Part shown: piece after piece, positions 11,301-22,407 of the stretch
Layout: each line of letters begins with the position of its first letter
How positions within the stretch are numbered: position 1 is the first letter of the stretch
Assembly (NCBI RefSeq): GCF_000485595.1
Contig: NW_014577066.1
Coordinates: forward strand, 854,113-901,306
DNA: 47,194 nucleotides
Reading direction: 5' to 3'
Source of the DNA: Priapulus caudatus
Taxonomy: Eukaryota; Priapulida; Priapulimorpha; Priapulimorphida; Priapulidae
The notes under the pieces: generated by a model
What the model was told of the DNA's origin: nothing
The model's input: only the letters and a program-made list of their open reading frames with translations
Databases searched by the model: none
Translations under genes and position numbers: made by a program

Positions 11301-14300
11301 TAGCACCTTTATCACACACAAGCACTGTATCACATGCGCTAGCACATTTATCACAGGCTAACACCTGTATCACACGCTAGCATCTGTATCACACACTTTA
11401 ACATCTGTGTCACACTCTAGCAGCGATCGCAGATTAGCACACGTAAGACTGCCCTGGCAAGGTTAGCAACCCTACACCTAGCTGCACAAACACAGCGACT
11501 ACAACACTCACCTGACATGTGAAGGTTGTAAGCGGGTTGAGGACAGGGTGAACCGGACCCTGAGCCTCCATGCTGGGAGCAGTGTGCGCGTGGGTAGAGG
11601 TGCTGCAGTGACAGGCCTGACACGAGGGGCTTCACACATGATGGACACTCACATGCTTTGTGCTTCGCCTGTACAAGGGCAGAACAACTCAATCAACCCA
11701 AGATCTACGCTGAAGTTGGAATACGTACGATTATACTTTTATACTACTACGCACTCAACTGTGTTGTTAAATGGATGATAAACGCGCTGTCTGAAATGCT
11801 CTGCCTTTTAAACAGACATTACATACAATAGATCCCACACCCAAACTGAAATATCATGTGCTAAACCCAATGACTGTTAGAGTCAGCACAGTCATTTAAT
11901 TAGAAGATCGACAAATTAATCCATTCTTTAATCGAAGTGACTTACATTCGGGGCACAGGGTTTCTGAACACACGAGGGGCAGTCGCAATTATTGTGCTTC
12001 ACTTCTGTCTTCCGGAGAAACTCTCGCCTGCAACGACACCGTCCGTTAAACACACACGACCAGACACTGACATGCCTGCAATAACACCTATCGAACAACT
12101 TAAATTTACCAGTAGGTAAAAGATATCAACTTGCAACTGTTTGCCTGCAACATTCACAACATTAAGGTTTGCTCTCTTCTAATCCTAACCCTTCCTGTTT
12201 TCACAACAAAACTGGATAGTTTAGAGTAAACGTAACACTGTCCTATCACTGGTACAAACACTTACCAGCTGAATTGCAGAAAGGCAGCACTGATGTATGC
12301 CATGTATACATAAATATTACACACTATTGGATGCAGCATGCTAACTTCTCTACTAACTAGCAACTATGTGATGATAGCAGGGCAGTAAACCAGTGTGTAA
12401 TTCTGGGAATGGCTTTTATATAGCATCTAATACGGTTCCTAAACAGGTTTGTTAGATCAAGTCTGCACACTATTGTGCAGCGCAGTGACAGTGATTAGGC
12501 AACACAAATTGTCACTATTATCTTGTAACAAAGATGTCATTAGGAACCTAGACCCTTAGCAGTGACACATCTGCCTTGTGACAATCAGGGAGATATGCCT
12601 ATCACTCTGATCATGCTCAGGTTGCAGATAGGAAAAAAAAGAATTGGTGACGCCAACACCAGGGAGATCATAGCTTTCTGGAATCTTCAAACGAGGTCAA
12701 ACATTTGTCGCTACGTAAAATCCTCGGAGCGGATCTGCGCTGTGGACCGCAGCCGGTGATCAGCACGCACCTGAGATTCGCGGTCAGTGGCTCCGGGGAG
12801 GATGACCGGCTGGAGTTGCTGCTGGACGACAGGGAAGGTGACGTGATGTCTACGATGAGACGCGACGCCGCCTGCACCTCAACAAAGTCGTCGGTGACGT
12901 CCGGCACAATGATCTTAGATGCAAGTACCTGAGACAGCGTGCACTCGTCGCACGGGCACCTGCAGATATCGGACACACCCGGTTGTAAGACAAACAGATG
13001 GACAGACGTTCAGTACCTGAACAGAACCCTTTGCATGCATACAGAGCTTCAGGTAAATGATGAGTGAATCTAGATGGACCATATCATAACTATCAGACAA
13101 ACAAAACATGATGACAGCATGCTATCACGTACCTGTTATTCTGGCACTTGGGGCAGTTGCAAGGGTCAGTTCCCTGGAAGGGACTTGCTCCCGACAGAAT
13201 CTCCTGCATGGCCTCTCGGAAAGTCTCTTCGATTTGTCTTGATAAAACATAAACGTAGCTAGTCAATTAGGGATGTTATGATCGAACGAAATGATAACAG
13301 ACAACACTACATGGGCAATTTGAATATTCGCTTAATTTGCAATACTCTATTAATGATTTAAATAATATTTTTTCAAACACAAGCCAAAAGCAAAAAGAAG
13401 CATACCCAGATGAATTTCATTATTTGTTTGCAGAAAATATACTAGAGTCAACTTCAAGGTAGTATAATATAGAGTGACGAGAAAACAGGAAGACATGACC
13501 ACGCAAGAACACCGAGAACTGATGTTACTCAAGCACTACAGCTATAATGCAAGCAAAAGGGGTCTTCTTACTTTTGGCTGCCTGCATCCGAATTCTTCAT
13601 CAGCTTCTTCAGCAGCTTCTGCTGCGTCTTAAAGAACTCCCAATCCTCTTTCAACATCTTCTGCTTCATCTTCTTTGCAGTCTGAGAACCAGGCAAGATA
13701 GGTCGAGTTTAAGGCAACGCCTAGAGAAACGCACTCCACTCTAACATAAATGGACTCTCTGTGTTCACAAAGAGGTTTCAAATTATTAAACCATGCTCAG
13801 TCTCAGAGTCAGAAGGCAATTATATATAATTTCCACGTGCTGTCATCGCTCAGGAATGCTAACAAAACTTGGGACAACCTCTTCCTGCATGAAATCTTCC
13901 ATGCGCTTCTGCGAATCCCTCCACACTGCCGATATGAAGGTCATCTCATCGTCCAGCTTGAGATAGCGGTGCAGGAGGTTTGGGTAGCAAGCATCACCGC
14001 CGCTTCCCTCCGTGTTGCCTGCATACCGGCTGTTGCAGCACACACACCAAGTGTTACTCAAGATCAACACATTTTTACCCAAACTAATTACCTACAATGC
14101 AAGAAAAAGCTCCGCAGAGCATATGAGTTCTTTATCTGCAATCGGCTCTACACCCACTCAAACTACATTTAGGTGGCTTATTAATCATGGTGGCATACTA
14201 TACGTAAACTAAATGCACATGTTAAATGTATTATCTAAGAAATAAAGTGTAATTTAATGAAAACAGTCTCAAATCAGTACACACGCCCTGTTAAAGCCAG

Positions 14301-17300
14301 GCTAATGGTAACCCCCGACCTATTTGGGAATAAACTAATGTTGTTTGCACGAGTGGCTAGGTTTGTGCTGTAACCACATTTACCTCATCTGAGTAATGAT
14401 CATAGGGAGACTGTTTTGCAGGAGTGGGTCGGAGTAGATGATACTCTGGAAGAGGTGCCTGTCCAGCATGTCCCAAGTCAGATTGAAGCAGTTGAGATGC
14501 TTTTCTTCCTACAGGTCAATCAGACACAGCACGCCTCATTATAGAACACGTTCATTACAACTTGCTAGCCTAGTGAACCTCCATTGTTTGGATTCATGCA
14601 GAATCTAAGCGAACAAACACTGTAATCAGTGTAATGACTTTGAGAATTGTGTGACGTCGCCCGGAGACACTGAGGTTTTCACGACGGCTGAACTTGTACG
14701 AGCAGCGCGTGAGAAACCTACCAGCTCAATGAGAACGGATGCTACTCTGCTGGAAGCTGTGCAGAGGCTGTCGTACTCGTCGAGAAGTACAGTGATGAAC
14801 TGCTTTGCTTGCTGCGGGGTCTTCAGACCAGTCGTTAGCTTCTTCAAGAGACGAACCTACGTAAAGAACCACCGTCTTATACTCACACAGAAAGAACAAC
14901 ATATCGGAACATGCAGCGTAGAATGCATAAAGCATAAAGTAGGAACTACAGTTTTTCATCTGAGCGAGCACAGTGTGGAGGGTTGAATTGCACAAGAAAA
15001 AAATGCAACCCTAATCATCCCAATAGGAGGCAATAACGCACAACATATGTTCATGTGCTGCTTTCCACATATAGCCGTTGATGCTACTAAGCGATTGTGC
15101 AGCTCAAGACGTAATCCCAATAATTAGGTACTAGAATGAACCATATCAGTCTCCACTCAGCCATGTAGCCATGGCGACGCCTACCTTCATCTCGATGACA
15201 AACTCCCGGGATTGGGACTCGAGTCGCTGGTACAGCTGGTGAGGGTCTCTGCTGGTCAACCTGAAATGCACGGATTTACAATCACATCTACATATGCTGT
15301 CGGTATACCTCGAAACAAGTTGGGTCTTCACGCACTGCTATCGTGTTTCATCTATTGAGTTTATCTTTTATTATTTATTCATTATATTATTATTATTATT
15401 TTGTTTTGTTTTGTTATTTATTTTGTTTTTATCCTCGAGCTTCTGCTCACCTGGTGACCATGCCAGTAAGCTTGGCTGTGTCGTGCTTTGTGGAGAGCGT
15501 CTTCTCTATGGTAGCCTCGCGGTACATGCAGCGCACGGCCTGCCGCACCTCTGCCCAGAACTTCTGCAGCTGTCTGCCCTCCACCTCCTGTTGCTCCTCG
15601 ATGTCACTGCAGACAGAACGAACAGCTCACAGACGACGCCCGTCGGTACGTGTACGATACATGCGATCAGTACATGCCAGTGAAAAAAATACACGGGGGC
15701 TCGGGGCGATTTAGCCCATGAAATGCCAAAAAGAGCCCCTGAAATGCCAAAAAGAGCCCCTGTAAATTTGCATAGAGTTTAATGCAAACCAAATTTTGTC
15801 CATCTATTTTCATCCACGCGAGCTTGAAAAGTAGCACCCGAAAAATAAATTATACTTTTTTCCCTGGTACATGCCATGTGTGACGTATACAGTGCAAAGA
15901 TTATATGCTGTTATTGTTATTATTATTTTAACATTTAATTCATTTGTCACCTAATCCAAGCGTACTACACTCGCAAAAGGTCAGACGCTACGCCGCAAAA
16001 TGATCAAAAGACAAAGATCTTTGTAGAGTACAAAAATTAGATGGGCTTGGATTACCTACAACTACATAACTAAAGTATGATTATATTGCTAATCTACTCG
16101 TACTTGGGCTATCTTACTCTGATTAAAATACCAGTTCATGTATAAATAAGCTATTGTCATGATTGTGGTACTATGTACTACGCAAAAGGCAATTGTGTTG
16201 CTTACCGTCGTTCCTTGCAAGCTTCACAGTTGCATGGTGCGCCATCTGACGTGGTTGGCTCCGAGGATTTGCTGATCGCCACCTCAAAGAGGTCACCGGA
16301 ATGGAGGACCAGATCTTGCGGCTAGAAAGGCACAAGAATACATTAATCTCTGCAAGAATCATTAGGTCAGATGTGCACACTGTCCCACTTGCACCGCGCT
16401 GAATTATAGACAGGTAGAAGTTAATGTAAACGAAGCACTTACAACTGCTGGATTCAGCTGAATGTAGTAACTGGATAATGCACTGTGCACATGAGGACTT
16501 ACAAACAGCGTTGATCCTGCAAGAGCCTTCTCCTCTAGTTCTAGGTTCTCACGACATGAGGGGCATACCCACAAGGGAAGCTGCATAAACAACATGAAAG
16601 ACATATATAAGTTAAACAGCAATACCTCATAATGTTAACAGAAAAAGTTAGCATAAATGCATTATCTGAATGAATTTTTGTGAAATATTTTAAAACAAAA
16701 GAAGCACAAAAAAGTTAGATATGTTACACATATAAAATTACTTACAGGATTATTATTATATTACCAATATACATGGTATTTTTTATGCAAATAGCAAAAA
16801 TAAATTATGCGCATATTTACATTTAATTACTTATCTAATAAAAAAATACATTGTAAAGCTAAACTCATGTACCTGAGCCAGGGAAGCCGGGCCTGATTCC
16901 AATTCTTCCAGTGGTTCTGGAAAAACACACAAGGGTTTTATCACTTGGCGAACCTCCCATTCACAGCTCCCTCATACAATGCTACTACACAATGCTGTTT
17001 ACACACGTATGCTTTTCACAGTTTACACGATTGGGTAAAAGCAGCCCCAACTTTAAAGACGTGGGGTATGTACTTTGTAATCAGAACACATCACGACTAT
17101 CAGGTCTAAAGGTGAGCCACCAGGAGTACAATGACTAGCAACCAGGTTTGAAGTGAGACGATAATCAGCTACAGACGGTATCTGTGTTAACATACCTGCT
17201 GAGCTCGACTGATCAGCATCGGGACGTTCCCGCTTGCACAGCAGACACCGCTCTCCTCCCAGGTACGGATTGAAGCCCCGGGAGAATCGCTGCGGCTCCT

Positions 17301-20300
17301 CAGCATCCATCAACCGCTCCACCTCCTCCTGCAGACTCTAAATATAGAAAATGCTAACACTGAGAGAAATACCCATGTCGGATTTAATGAGAGAATGGAG
17401 CAATGAGGAGGGGGCATATATGAGATCGGGGAGCAAAGAGAGAGTGGAAGAAAGCGAGGGGGAGGTAGAAAGGAGAGAAGGGGAGAGGAGGGAGTGAGAG
17501 GAAGAAGGACAGGGAAATAGACAGCGTTTCCCCTGGTCAAAAAGGTCTGCGAGGTGGTAAATTTTTTTTGGCGTATTTGCACGTTTCAAGGTCCTAGCAA
17601 AGATCTGGGGGCATGCCCCTTAAAATTAAAAAAAAAAATTGTGCAATTTGGTGCATTCTGAGCTGTTTTGGCGCATTATAAGCACTGTTCTATAAAAGAA
17701 CACTGATTTTCATCAGCGAGGCGGTGTTTTGGACAAATTTCTGGGTGGTGGCTAAGAATTTGAGCGAGGCGGCCCACCTCACTCGTGTCAATGCAGGGGA
17801 AACACTGATAGAAATGGGGTCTAGATGAGGATTGTTCCTAAAAACAGTGTGGTCTCAAAAAGTGGTTACATGTGCAACTCATTAGCTCCACATGTATACA
17901 AATAACAAAAAAATATCATTTCACTAAAAATGGCTTTGATTATACACTGTTTACGCTACGAACATTACGTGATAGAAGCCGTGCTGCCTTACAAATGCCC
18001 ATACACACACTGCAAAACACATCTAGGTCAGACCTTGGCTTAGAGCCAAGCAACACCAGCAAAGCAAGTCTGCGTTGAGCGCAGCTATTCTTGTATGGTT
18101 ATTTTTGGGTGGTGACCGGCAGCATGGGGGTGGGGATAACACTGCTGCAGTCGAGCTCTACACGCACGGCATGACGAAATTTAAATTGATTGAATCTAAC
18201 TGTGTCACCACACAGCAATGGCACCTCATTGCATGCTGCTCCTTAGTGAACACCTTATCGTGTGCAGATGTCTTTTTCTCACACTAATCTCTTGTATCAC
18301 AAATATCATTTATGAGAAATCTACGACAGCGTTTAGCTCCCTGCTGGAGGATCGAAAGACAGCTAATCAAGGCATATCAATTGCACATTTATTTTCTAAT
18401 TCACCTAACATAGTAATGAAAACTGTAAAATAGCATTAAAGCCGCACTATGCGCATCCAAATGCTAATTTCTCCAGTACTAGACTAGCAAATACTTCGTG
18501 TCATGCATAATCACACTACCGTATATGGCAAAATAAACTCTAGTTCCTCCCATTTCAGTACGCGTTTGCTTAAAACCCACAAGAAAGAGGTGCGAAATCT
18601 GGTAATCTGGCGCCAACGCTAAATTGTTTGCCAAACAATTTCGCAAAGAATCGGTTAGGTGACGTCACGTTTTTATCTTTGCTACACACGTACCGCAGCA
18701 CCGATCCACGGTTGCTTGGCAGAGCAACGCGAAAGTGTCAACAACATCGGAGAATTTGAACAACATTGGAGGTATTTTCAAATGCCTTTTATAAGACAAC
18801 ACGCATTGAAATGGGAGGAACTAGAGTTTATTTTGTCATAAGGTAGTGTGATTATGCATGCCACGAAGTATTTGCTAGTCTAGTTATGGAGAAATTAGCG
18901 TTTGGATGCGCATAGTGCGGCTTTAAAACTGACCGTCAACACAAAATAGTTGTGCCCTATGTGTATAGCCTGGATACTATCTGAAATCTCATTTTGACAA
19001 ACTGTCTATTAATCTTAGACCTCTATGTTTTACATGGAATGGCATTTCTCATCTGCACCTATTATGTAAAATATAAAGTGCACATGTCAATCTGTGTTAC
19101 AATTTCATAGGTTTACTAGTGCAATTTTTCAGGTCACAACAGAAATATTAAACGCCAGATTAACATATATTGCATCTTTAAAAAGTCCGTCCACCAGATA
19201 ATCTAGCTCGATATCTTTACCTAAACAATAGTTTTTCAAGTACGCCCCTTTTGATGCATTAGATACATTAAAGCGAGTCTGACCGATAGTTAATAGCTGT
19301 GTGAATATATATGTACAGGGCGCGAAATTAGCACCAGCCCACCGGCATATGCCGATAAATTATTTGGAGGGCCAGTAAGACTAAGATTGGCAAAACACCG
19401 GCCTTCCGAGCCGGTGGTTTCAGCCGTGTTAGCGAGTATCTACATTTTTATTTATAGCATTATTTAATGAGCAAACAGCCTACATTACTGTTTTACCTGA
19501 AGGATATCACGCCATGATTTTTCAACATTTTACAAACTAGAAATCGAGAATGCAAGCGTGAAACATGACATTGACAAAAACATTTCGGACATCATTCACG
19601 ATCTGGTTCAAAGCAACAAACAAAATTTGTGAGGGCTGGTAAAAAACTGCTATTACCAGCCATCTGGGCCGGTGCAAAAAAACCGGAATTTCATGCCCTG
19701 TATGTATATCTATGCACACATCTCAGAGATATAAAGCACTTTTACCCTTATCAGACACTGATGGTTAATATGATGTTTAAACCTATGTTATGCACATTGG
19801 ACGTATATGCCTGCTGCCTGTACATGTATGCTGGGAGCCAACAAAATATTTGCCACTTAGGGTGCATGCATGTATGTTTATAATTATCTTGCAATAAGTA
19901 GCAAAGGTTTGCAGACCCGTACACAAATCATTATGAACTTAAAGCATGGTTAACATTATCATACAGCATCCAAATATTCCATTTTTGCAGTGTGTGCAAA
20001 ATGTTGTTTTTTTCATCAAATAAACGTGTTGTCATTATTGCATTGAGTGCTAATATTATAATGTTTTGTGATTTTTAGTTTTAGGTGACTACACCATAAC
20101 CACTTGTAGACACTTTGGTCATCACAATAATAACATATTGATAAATAAATGCAAATTGTATTTACTACCAAACTGTTGATGCCTACGTACTCTCTAGCTC
20201 CTAATAATCCAACTTAAAATATTAAATGTGGTTGAAAATGCTCCTCTGCAACACACATTCCCACCACACACATGCCATTGTCTACAAACTCAGAGAAAGA

Positions 20301-22407
20301 TAGATATAGAAAAGCGTGAGTGCTTAATTTAGACAATGCTCACTTCATTTCATACTATCACAAATACACAACTATTCACCTCCATATCTGTATCTGTGCA
20401 TAGCCGAATGTTCATTTGTTCGAAGCATCACCCTTGCACTTTGGTAAAACAAAATTTGTCCAGAAAATCTGATAAAATCCTGTGGGAAACTCCCATTCCA
20501 CAGCAATAGTAATTATGTAATTCTAATGTGAATACTAAATGCTCAATCTTGCTGTGAGATTCTGCACAGTGCTGTGTGTGTGCAGTGCGATTGTGTTGTT
20601 GAGAGGAGAATTTTTTGGTTCATGGATATAAGAGCTGACCATAATTAATTTTCGCAACGTGCGACAGGTGCAACGTGCAAATGTGGACAGCTCTTATATC
20701 CTTGGGGGCAGAATTTCAATGGTGTTTGCCTAAAATTACAAGCCATCAGAGAGCACCTATTTAAGCACTTAGACTTTGGTACTAAATATAATTTGTGTTT
20801 ACTTACCATTATTTTGTTAATGAAAGGACCCGAATGCCAGCGACCCTAAGATTTTGATTTAAAACACATGGATCGTCAGTAATTTGGCACACGCTAACAA
20901 TATTTAACCCAAGTTCAAACAAACCAGCAGTTTTAATGCTCGAGTACAACCCCCTTGCATTGTGGCTGTGTAGAAATGTCTGCCTGTGTGAACATTGGCT
21001 TGGACTTAGTGATGTGGTTATAGGCCTACACGTTTAATATGCCATTTTCATCATGATCATGCGCTAGTATTGGTAATATTACTATAGACTATAGTTCAGC
21101 TTACTAAACAGTACCTGGAGATACTTTGGGGAGCTAGATCAGCTGCACTCACACCCCTATAAGGGGACAGTCACGGAATAAATTTTCTCTTTTTTATATT
21201 TGTATTCTTTGCAGGGAAATACCGATCTAAAGGTTCCCAGTCATACATACATACATAGTAAAAGTTATATTATAAATCGCTCGTGCGGCATGTCGTGAAT
21301 CCACTCACGATTCAACAACAGGCACTTGGAACGTCTCAATAAAAAAAATTAATGGTAAATAAACACGAAATGTACCAAAAGTCTTAATGTTTCTCTACTC
21401 TATTTTGCTTCCATCTTCCAGCTTCCATCTTGGTATCTATGTGTACATAAATGTTCACTTGTTCGAATTATAACTCTGGCCTTTGTTCTTACCTACTCCC
21501 GCCAGAGATATCTCGTGAAATCTTGCAGGAAATGTTCTCTCCGTGAAAATGTAAAGAGGACGAGGTGTCTGTTTATACACGAGTAATAGGGCGCATTGCA
21601 TGCCGGGATGAGCTGCTGCCGGCCTCCGAGCTCCGTTTCGAGGACGCCAAGCCAAGCACAATGCGCGCGGGCATGACGTCACACACACACGACTACAGCG
21701 ATCGATCGAAAGTAGCGCCGTTAGGGATTTTCGGATGATACGTCCTCTTTACATTTTCACGGAGAGAACATTTCCTGTAGGATTTCACGAGATATCTCTG
21801 GCGGGAGTAGGTAAGAACAAAGGCCAGAGTTATAATTCGAACAAGTGAACATTTATGTACACATAGATACCAAGATGGAAGCTGTTGGATGTGTTTTCGT
21901 TCTGTGATCGTATGAAATGAAACGAGCGTCGAACGAATTTAGGGATCACGCTTTCCTACCTGCCCTCTTATTCATGTTGTTTGTGCGCCGCAGGGCGGGC
22001 ATGCGGTGTACTTGTGTGTTGCAGATGAGCATTTGACCGGCATTTACAGGTGATTATAGGCAAAATAGAGTAGAGAAACATTAAGACTTTGGTACATTTC
22101 GTGTTTATTTACCATTAATTTTTTTTATTGAGACGTTCCAAGTGCCTGTGGCTGTGGATTCAACGAAAGGAACACGATAGATGAACACCACTGGTAGAAA
22201 TAGTACATGACATAATCGGAAAACCCGTACCTCTTCCGAATGGGATCTTTGCTCATTATTGCGCACAACCCCATCATGTTGATCTCGACCATTTGCCTGA
22301 TGGGTTGCAGTTTGCAGTGCCTGTTGCGAGTTGGCAGTGGCATTGGAACTATTAGGCCTTTTGTCGTTGGACTTCTTTTTTGACTTTTTCTCTGGTACAC
22401 CGGCCAT
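5151..22407 (-). CDS. FAM193A: FAM193-family protein (FAM193A-like), 25 coding exons
   Basis: The reconstructed exons, in transcript order, are 22407-22231, 17337-17196, 16916-16873, 16580-16503, 16321-16206, 15606-15451, 15260-15185, 14856-14722, 14508-14384, 14029-13879, 13681-13572, 13237-13133, 12959-12771, 12027-11946, 11668-11512, 10798-10684, 9790-9220, 8519-8445, 8211-8008, 7850-7746, 7561-7052, 6743-6570, 6207-6049, 5764-5701 and 5338-5151. They sum to 4008 nt (1335 residues plus stop) with matching phases at every junction. FAM193A-typical blocks are LPLWVCPSCR, CNCEACKERR, CFNLTWDMLD, DDSCSEKSTSTTSSSQKEGK with CDCYYCEFFGHG, EEMRERLRLRLTRRK, and the C-terminal DDIFRPK...FEKELEAFKKFC domain. 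Basic stretches (residues ~8-17, ~915-936) suggest nuclear location. Human FAM193A (about 1265 residues) has been linked to the p53/MDM4 pathway; no enzymatic role is evident here. Weaker calls: donors GAG/GTTGTC (13879) and GAG/GTTTGT (7746), and the exon 2 acceptor, which could lie three codons downstream. Confidence 0.93.
8755..9190. repeat. GC-rich minisatellite in FAM193 intron 17
   Basis: About 15 imperfect units, mostly 25-35 bp, are built on CGTGACCCCGCCTCC with CACGCGTGCGAC spacers, all inside the 700-bp intron between exons 17 and 18. On the minus strand the units are rich in GGC/GGG/GTC and contain almost no stop triplets, so three long overlapping ORFs (205, 307 and 397 codons) arise. 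I treat these as artefacts of the repeat, because the exon 17 donor and exon 18 acceptor are both good and join conserved FAM193 sequence. Confidence 0.9.
9220..9790 (-). CDS. FAM193A: FAM193 large exon 17 (Cys-rich central block)
   Basis: The largest exon, 571 nt, covers residues ~653-843. It contains the family's most diagnostic block: NADCHCDYDDVDDSCSEK, then the Ser/Thr run, then EGKQCDCYYCEFFGHG. The upstream half includes NLTPEMIQSAALSVAKEEAI, which looks helical. The donor is GTG/GTACGT. The reading frame stays open past this donor into the intron minisatellite (see the 8755-9190 entry). Confidence 0.92.
9791..10683 (-). other. FAM193 intron 16, AT-rich
   Basis: No exon or recognisable repeat family seen. 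It begins with an (ATA/TAA)-rich tract (about 9800-9885) and is otherwise AT-rich unique-looking sequence. The ORF at 10420-10716 has no family features. Confidence 0.6.
10959..11424 (+). repeat. Minisatellite (CTAGCACCTGTATCACACA)n in FAM193 intron 15
   Basis: About 24 head-to-tail units of roughly 17-22 bp, built on CTAGCACCTGTATCACACA with variants (CTGTATTACACG, TTTATCACACACAAG, CACATTTATCACAGG). The array fills most of the intron between the exons at 11512-11668 and 10684-10798. Higher-order repetition is visible, for example the block near 11171-11245 recurs near 11295-11370. Confidence 0.9.
12028..12770 (-). other. FAM193 intron 13
   Basis: Between the exons at 12771-12959 and 11946-12027. 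No exon, RNA gene or clear repeat recognised. Confidence 0.55.
15607..16205 (-). other. FAM193 intron 5 with a short tandem duplication
   Basis: Contains two adjacent copies of a 21-22 bp unit (TGAAATGCCAAAAAGAGCCC) at about 15718-15762. The rest is AT-rich sequence with nothing recognisable. Confidence 0.6.
17522..17807. mobile_element. hAT-like MITE (286 bp)
   Basis: Terminal inverted repeats CAGCGTTTCCCCTG (left) and CAGGGGAAACACTG (right) match at 13 of 14 positions and start with the CAG typical of hAT elements. ATAGA occurs directly outside both ends, a possible partial target duplication (hAT elements usually make 8 bp). There is no transposase ORF, so it is a non-autonomous remnant. 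Assignment to hAT is by terminal sequence only. Confidence 0.6.
18436..18926. mobile_element. TTAA-flanked foldback element, family B copy 1
   Basis: Arms of about 130 bp (18436-18570 and 18795-18926) are near-perfect reverse complements, beginning AGCCGCACTATGCGCATCC. TTAA sits at each outer end, as in piggyBac-type insertions. The unpaired centre contains GGTAATCTGGCGCCAACGCT at 18601, which recurs at 23345 in family B copy 2 at nearly the same offset. No transposase is encoded. Confidence 0.75.
19316..19700. mobile_element. hAT-like MITE (385 bp)
   Basis: Imperfect terminal inverted repeats CAGGGCGCGAAATT (left) and AATTTCATGCCCTG (right), with a matching TATGTA on both outer sides (the flanking 8-mers agree at 6 of 8). 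The interior is rich in CCGGC/GCCGG palindromic words. Non-autonomous. Confidence 0.65.
20380..20840. mobile_element. Degraded foldback element, family A copy 3
   Basis: The left part contains AATGTTCATTTGTTCGAA, close to the copy 2 word AATGTTCACTTGTTCGAA. The right part (20768-20838) matches the GACTTTGGTA...AATGCC ends of copies 1 and 2. An internal inverted repeat, GGATATAAGAGCTG near 20624 against CAGCTCTTATATCC near 20688, would form a stem. Confidence 0.5.
21295..22165. mobile_element. Foldback element, family A copy 2
   Basis: The left arm, about 21295-21562, is closely the reverse complement of the right arm, about 21741-22165, around a loop of about 180 bp. The right arm has about 190 bp of extra sequence (near 21880-22065) missing from the left, but this segment is related to family A copy 1. 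The outer ends read TGAATCCAC and GTGGATTCA. The element ends only about 65 bp inside intron 1 from FAM193 exon 1. No ORF of transposase type. Confidence 0.75.
22231..22407 (-). CDS. FAM193A: FAM193 coding exon 1 (start codon)
   Basis: The 59 codons begin MAGVPEKKSKKKSNDKR and end at a GAG/GTACGG donor in phase 0, joining SLQEEVERLM of exon 2 across a 4.9 kb intron. The ATG at 22407-22405 has A at -3 and G at +4; the upstream in-frame TTG codon is not a credible start. The segment is lysine-rich, then Asn/Gln/Ser-rich and probably disordered. Attribution to FAM193 rests on strand, phase and absence of another partner, so it is less certain than the downstream exons. Confidence 0.75.

Larger units (their letters stand above)
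17338..22230 (-). other. FAM193 intron 1 (4.9 kb), transposon-rich
   Basis: No coding exon was found between exon 1 and exon 2, and phases match without one. It holds two hAT-like MITEs, a TTAA-flanked foldback element and two copies of foldback family A, listed separately. A polypurine stretch at about 17385-17515 is, in the transcript, a very long C/U-rich tract just upstream of the exon 2 acceptor. Confidence 0.7.

Noticed and set aside
10959-11424. Regular short repeats resembling a CRISPR array
   Set aside because: Units are head-to-tail with no unique spacers, variable length, and lie inside a eukaryotic intron: a minisatellite.
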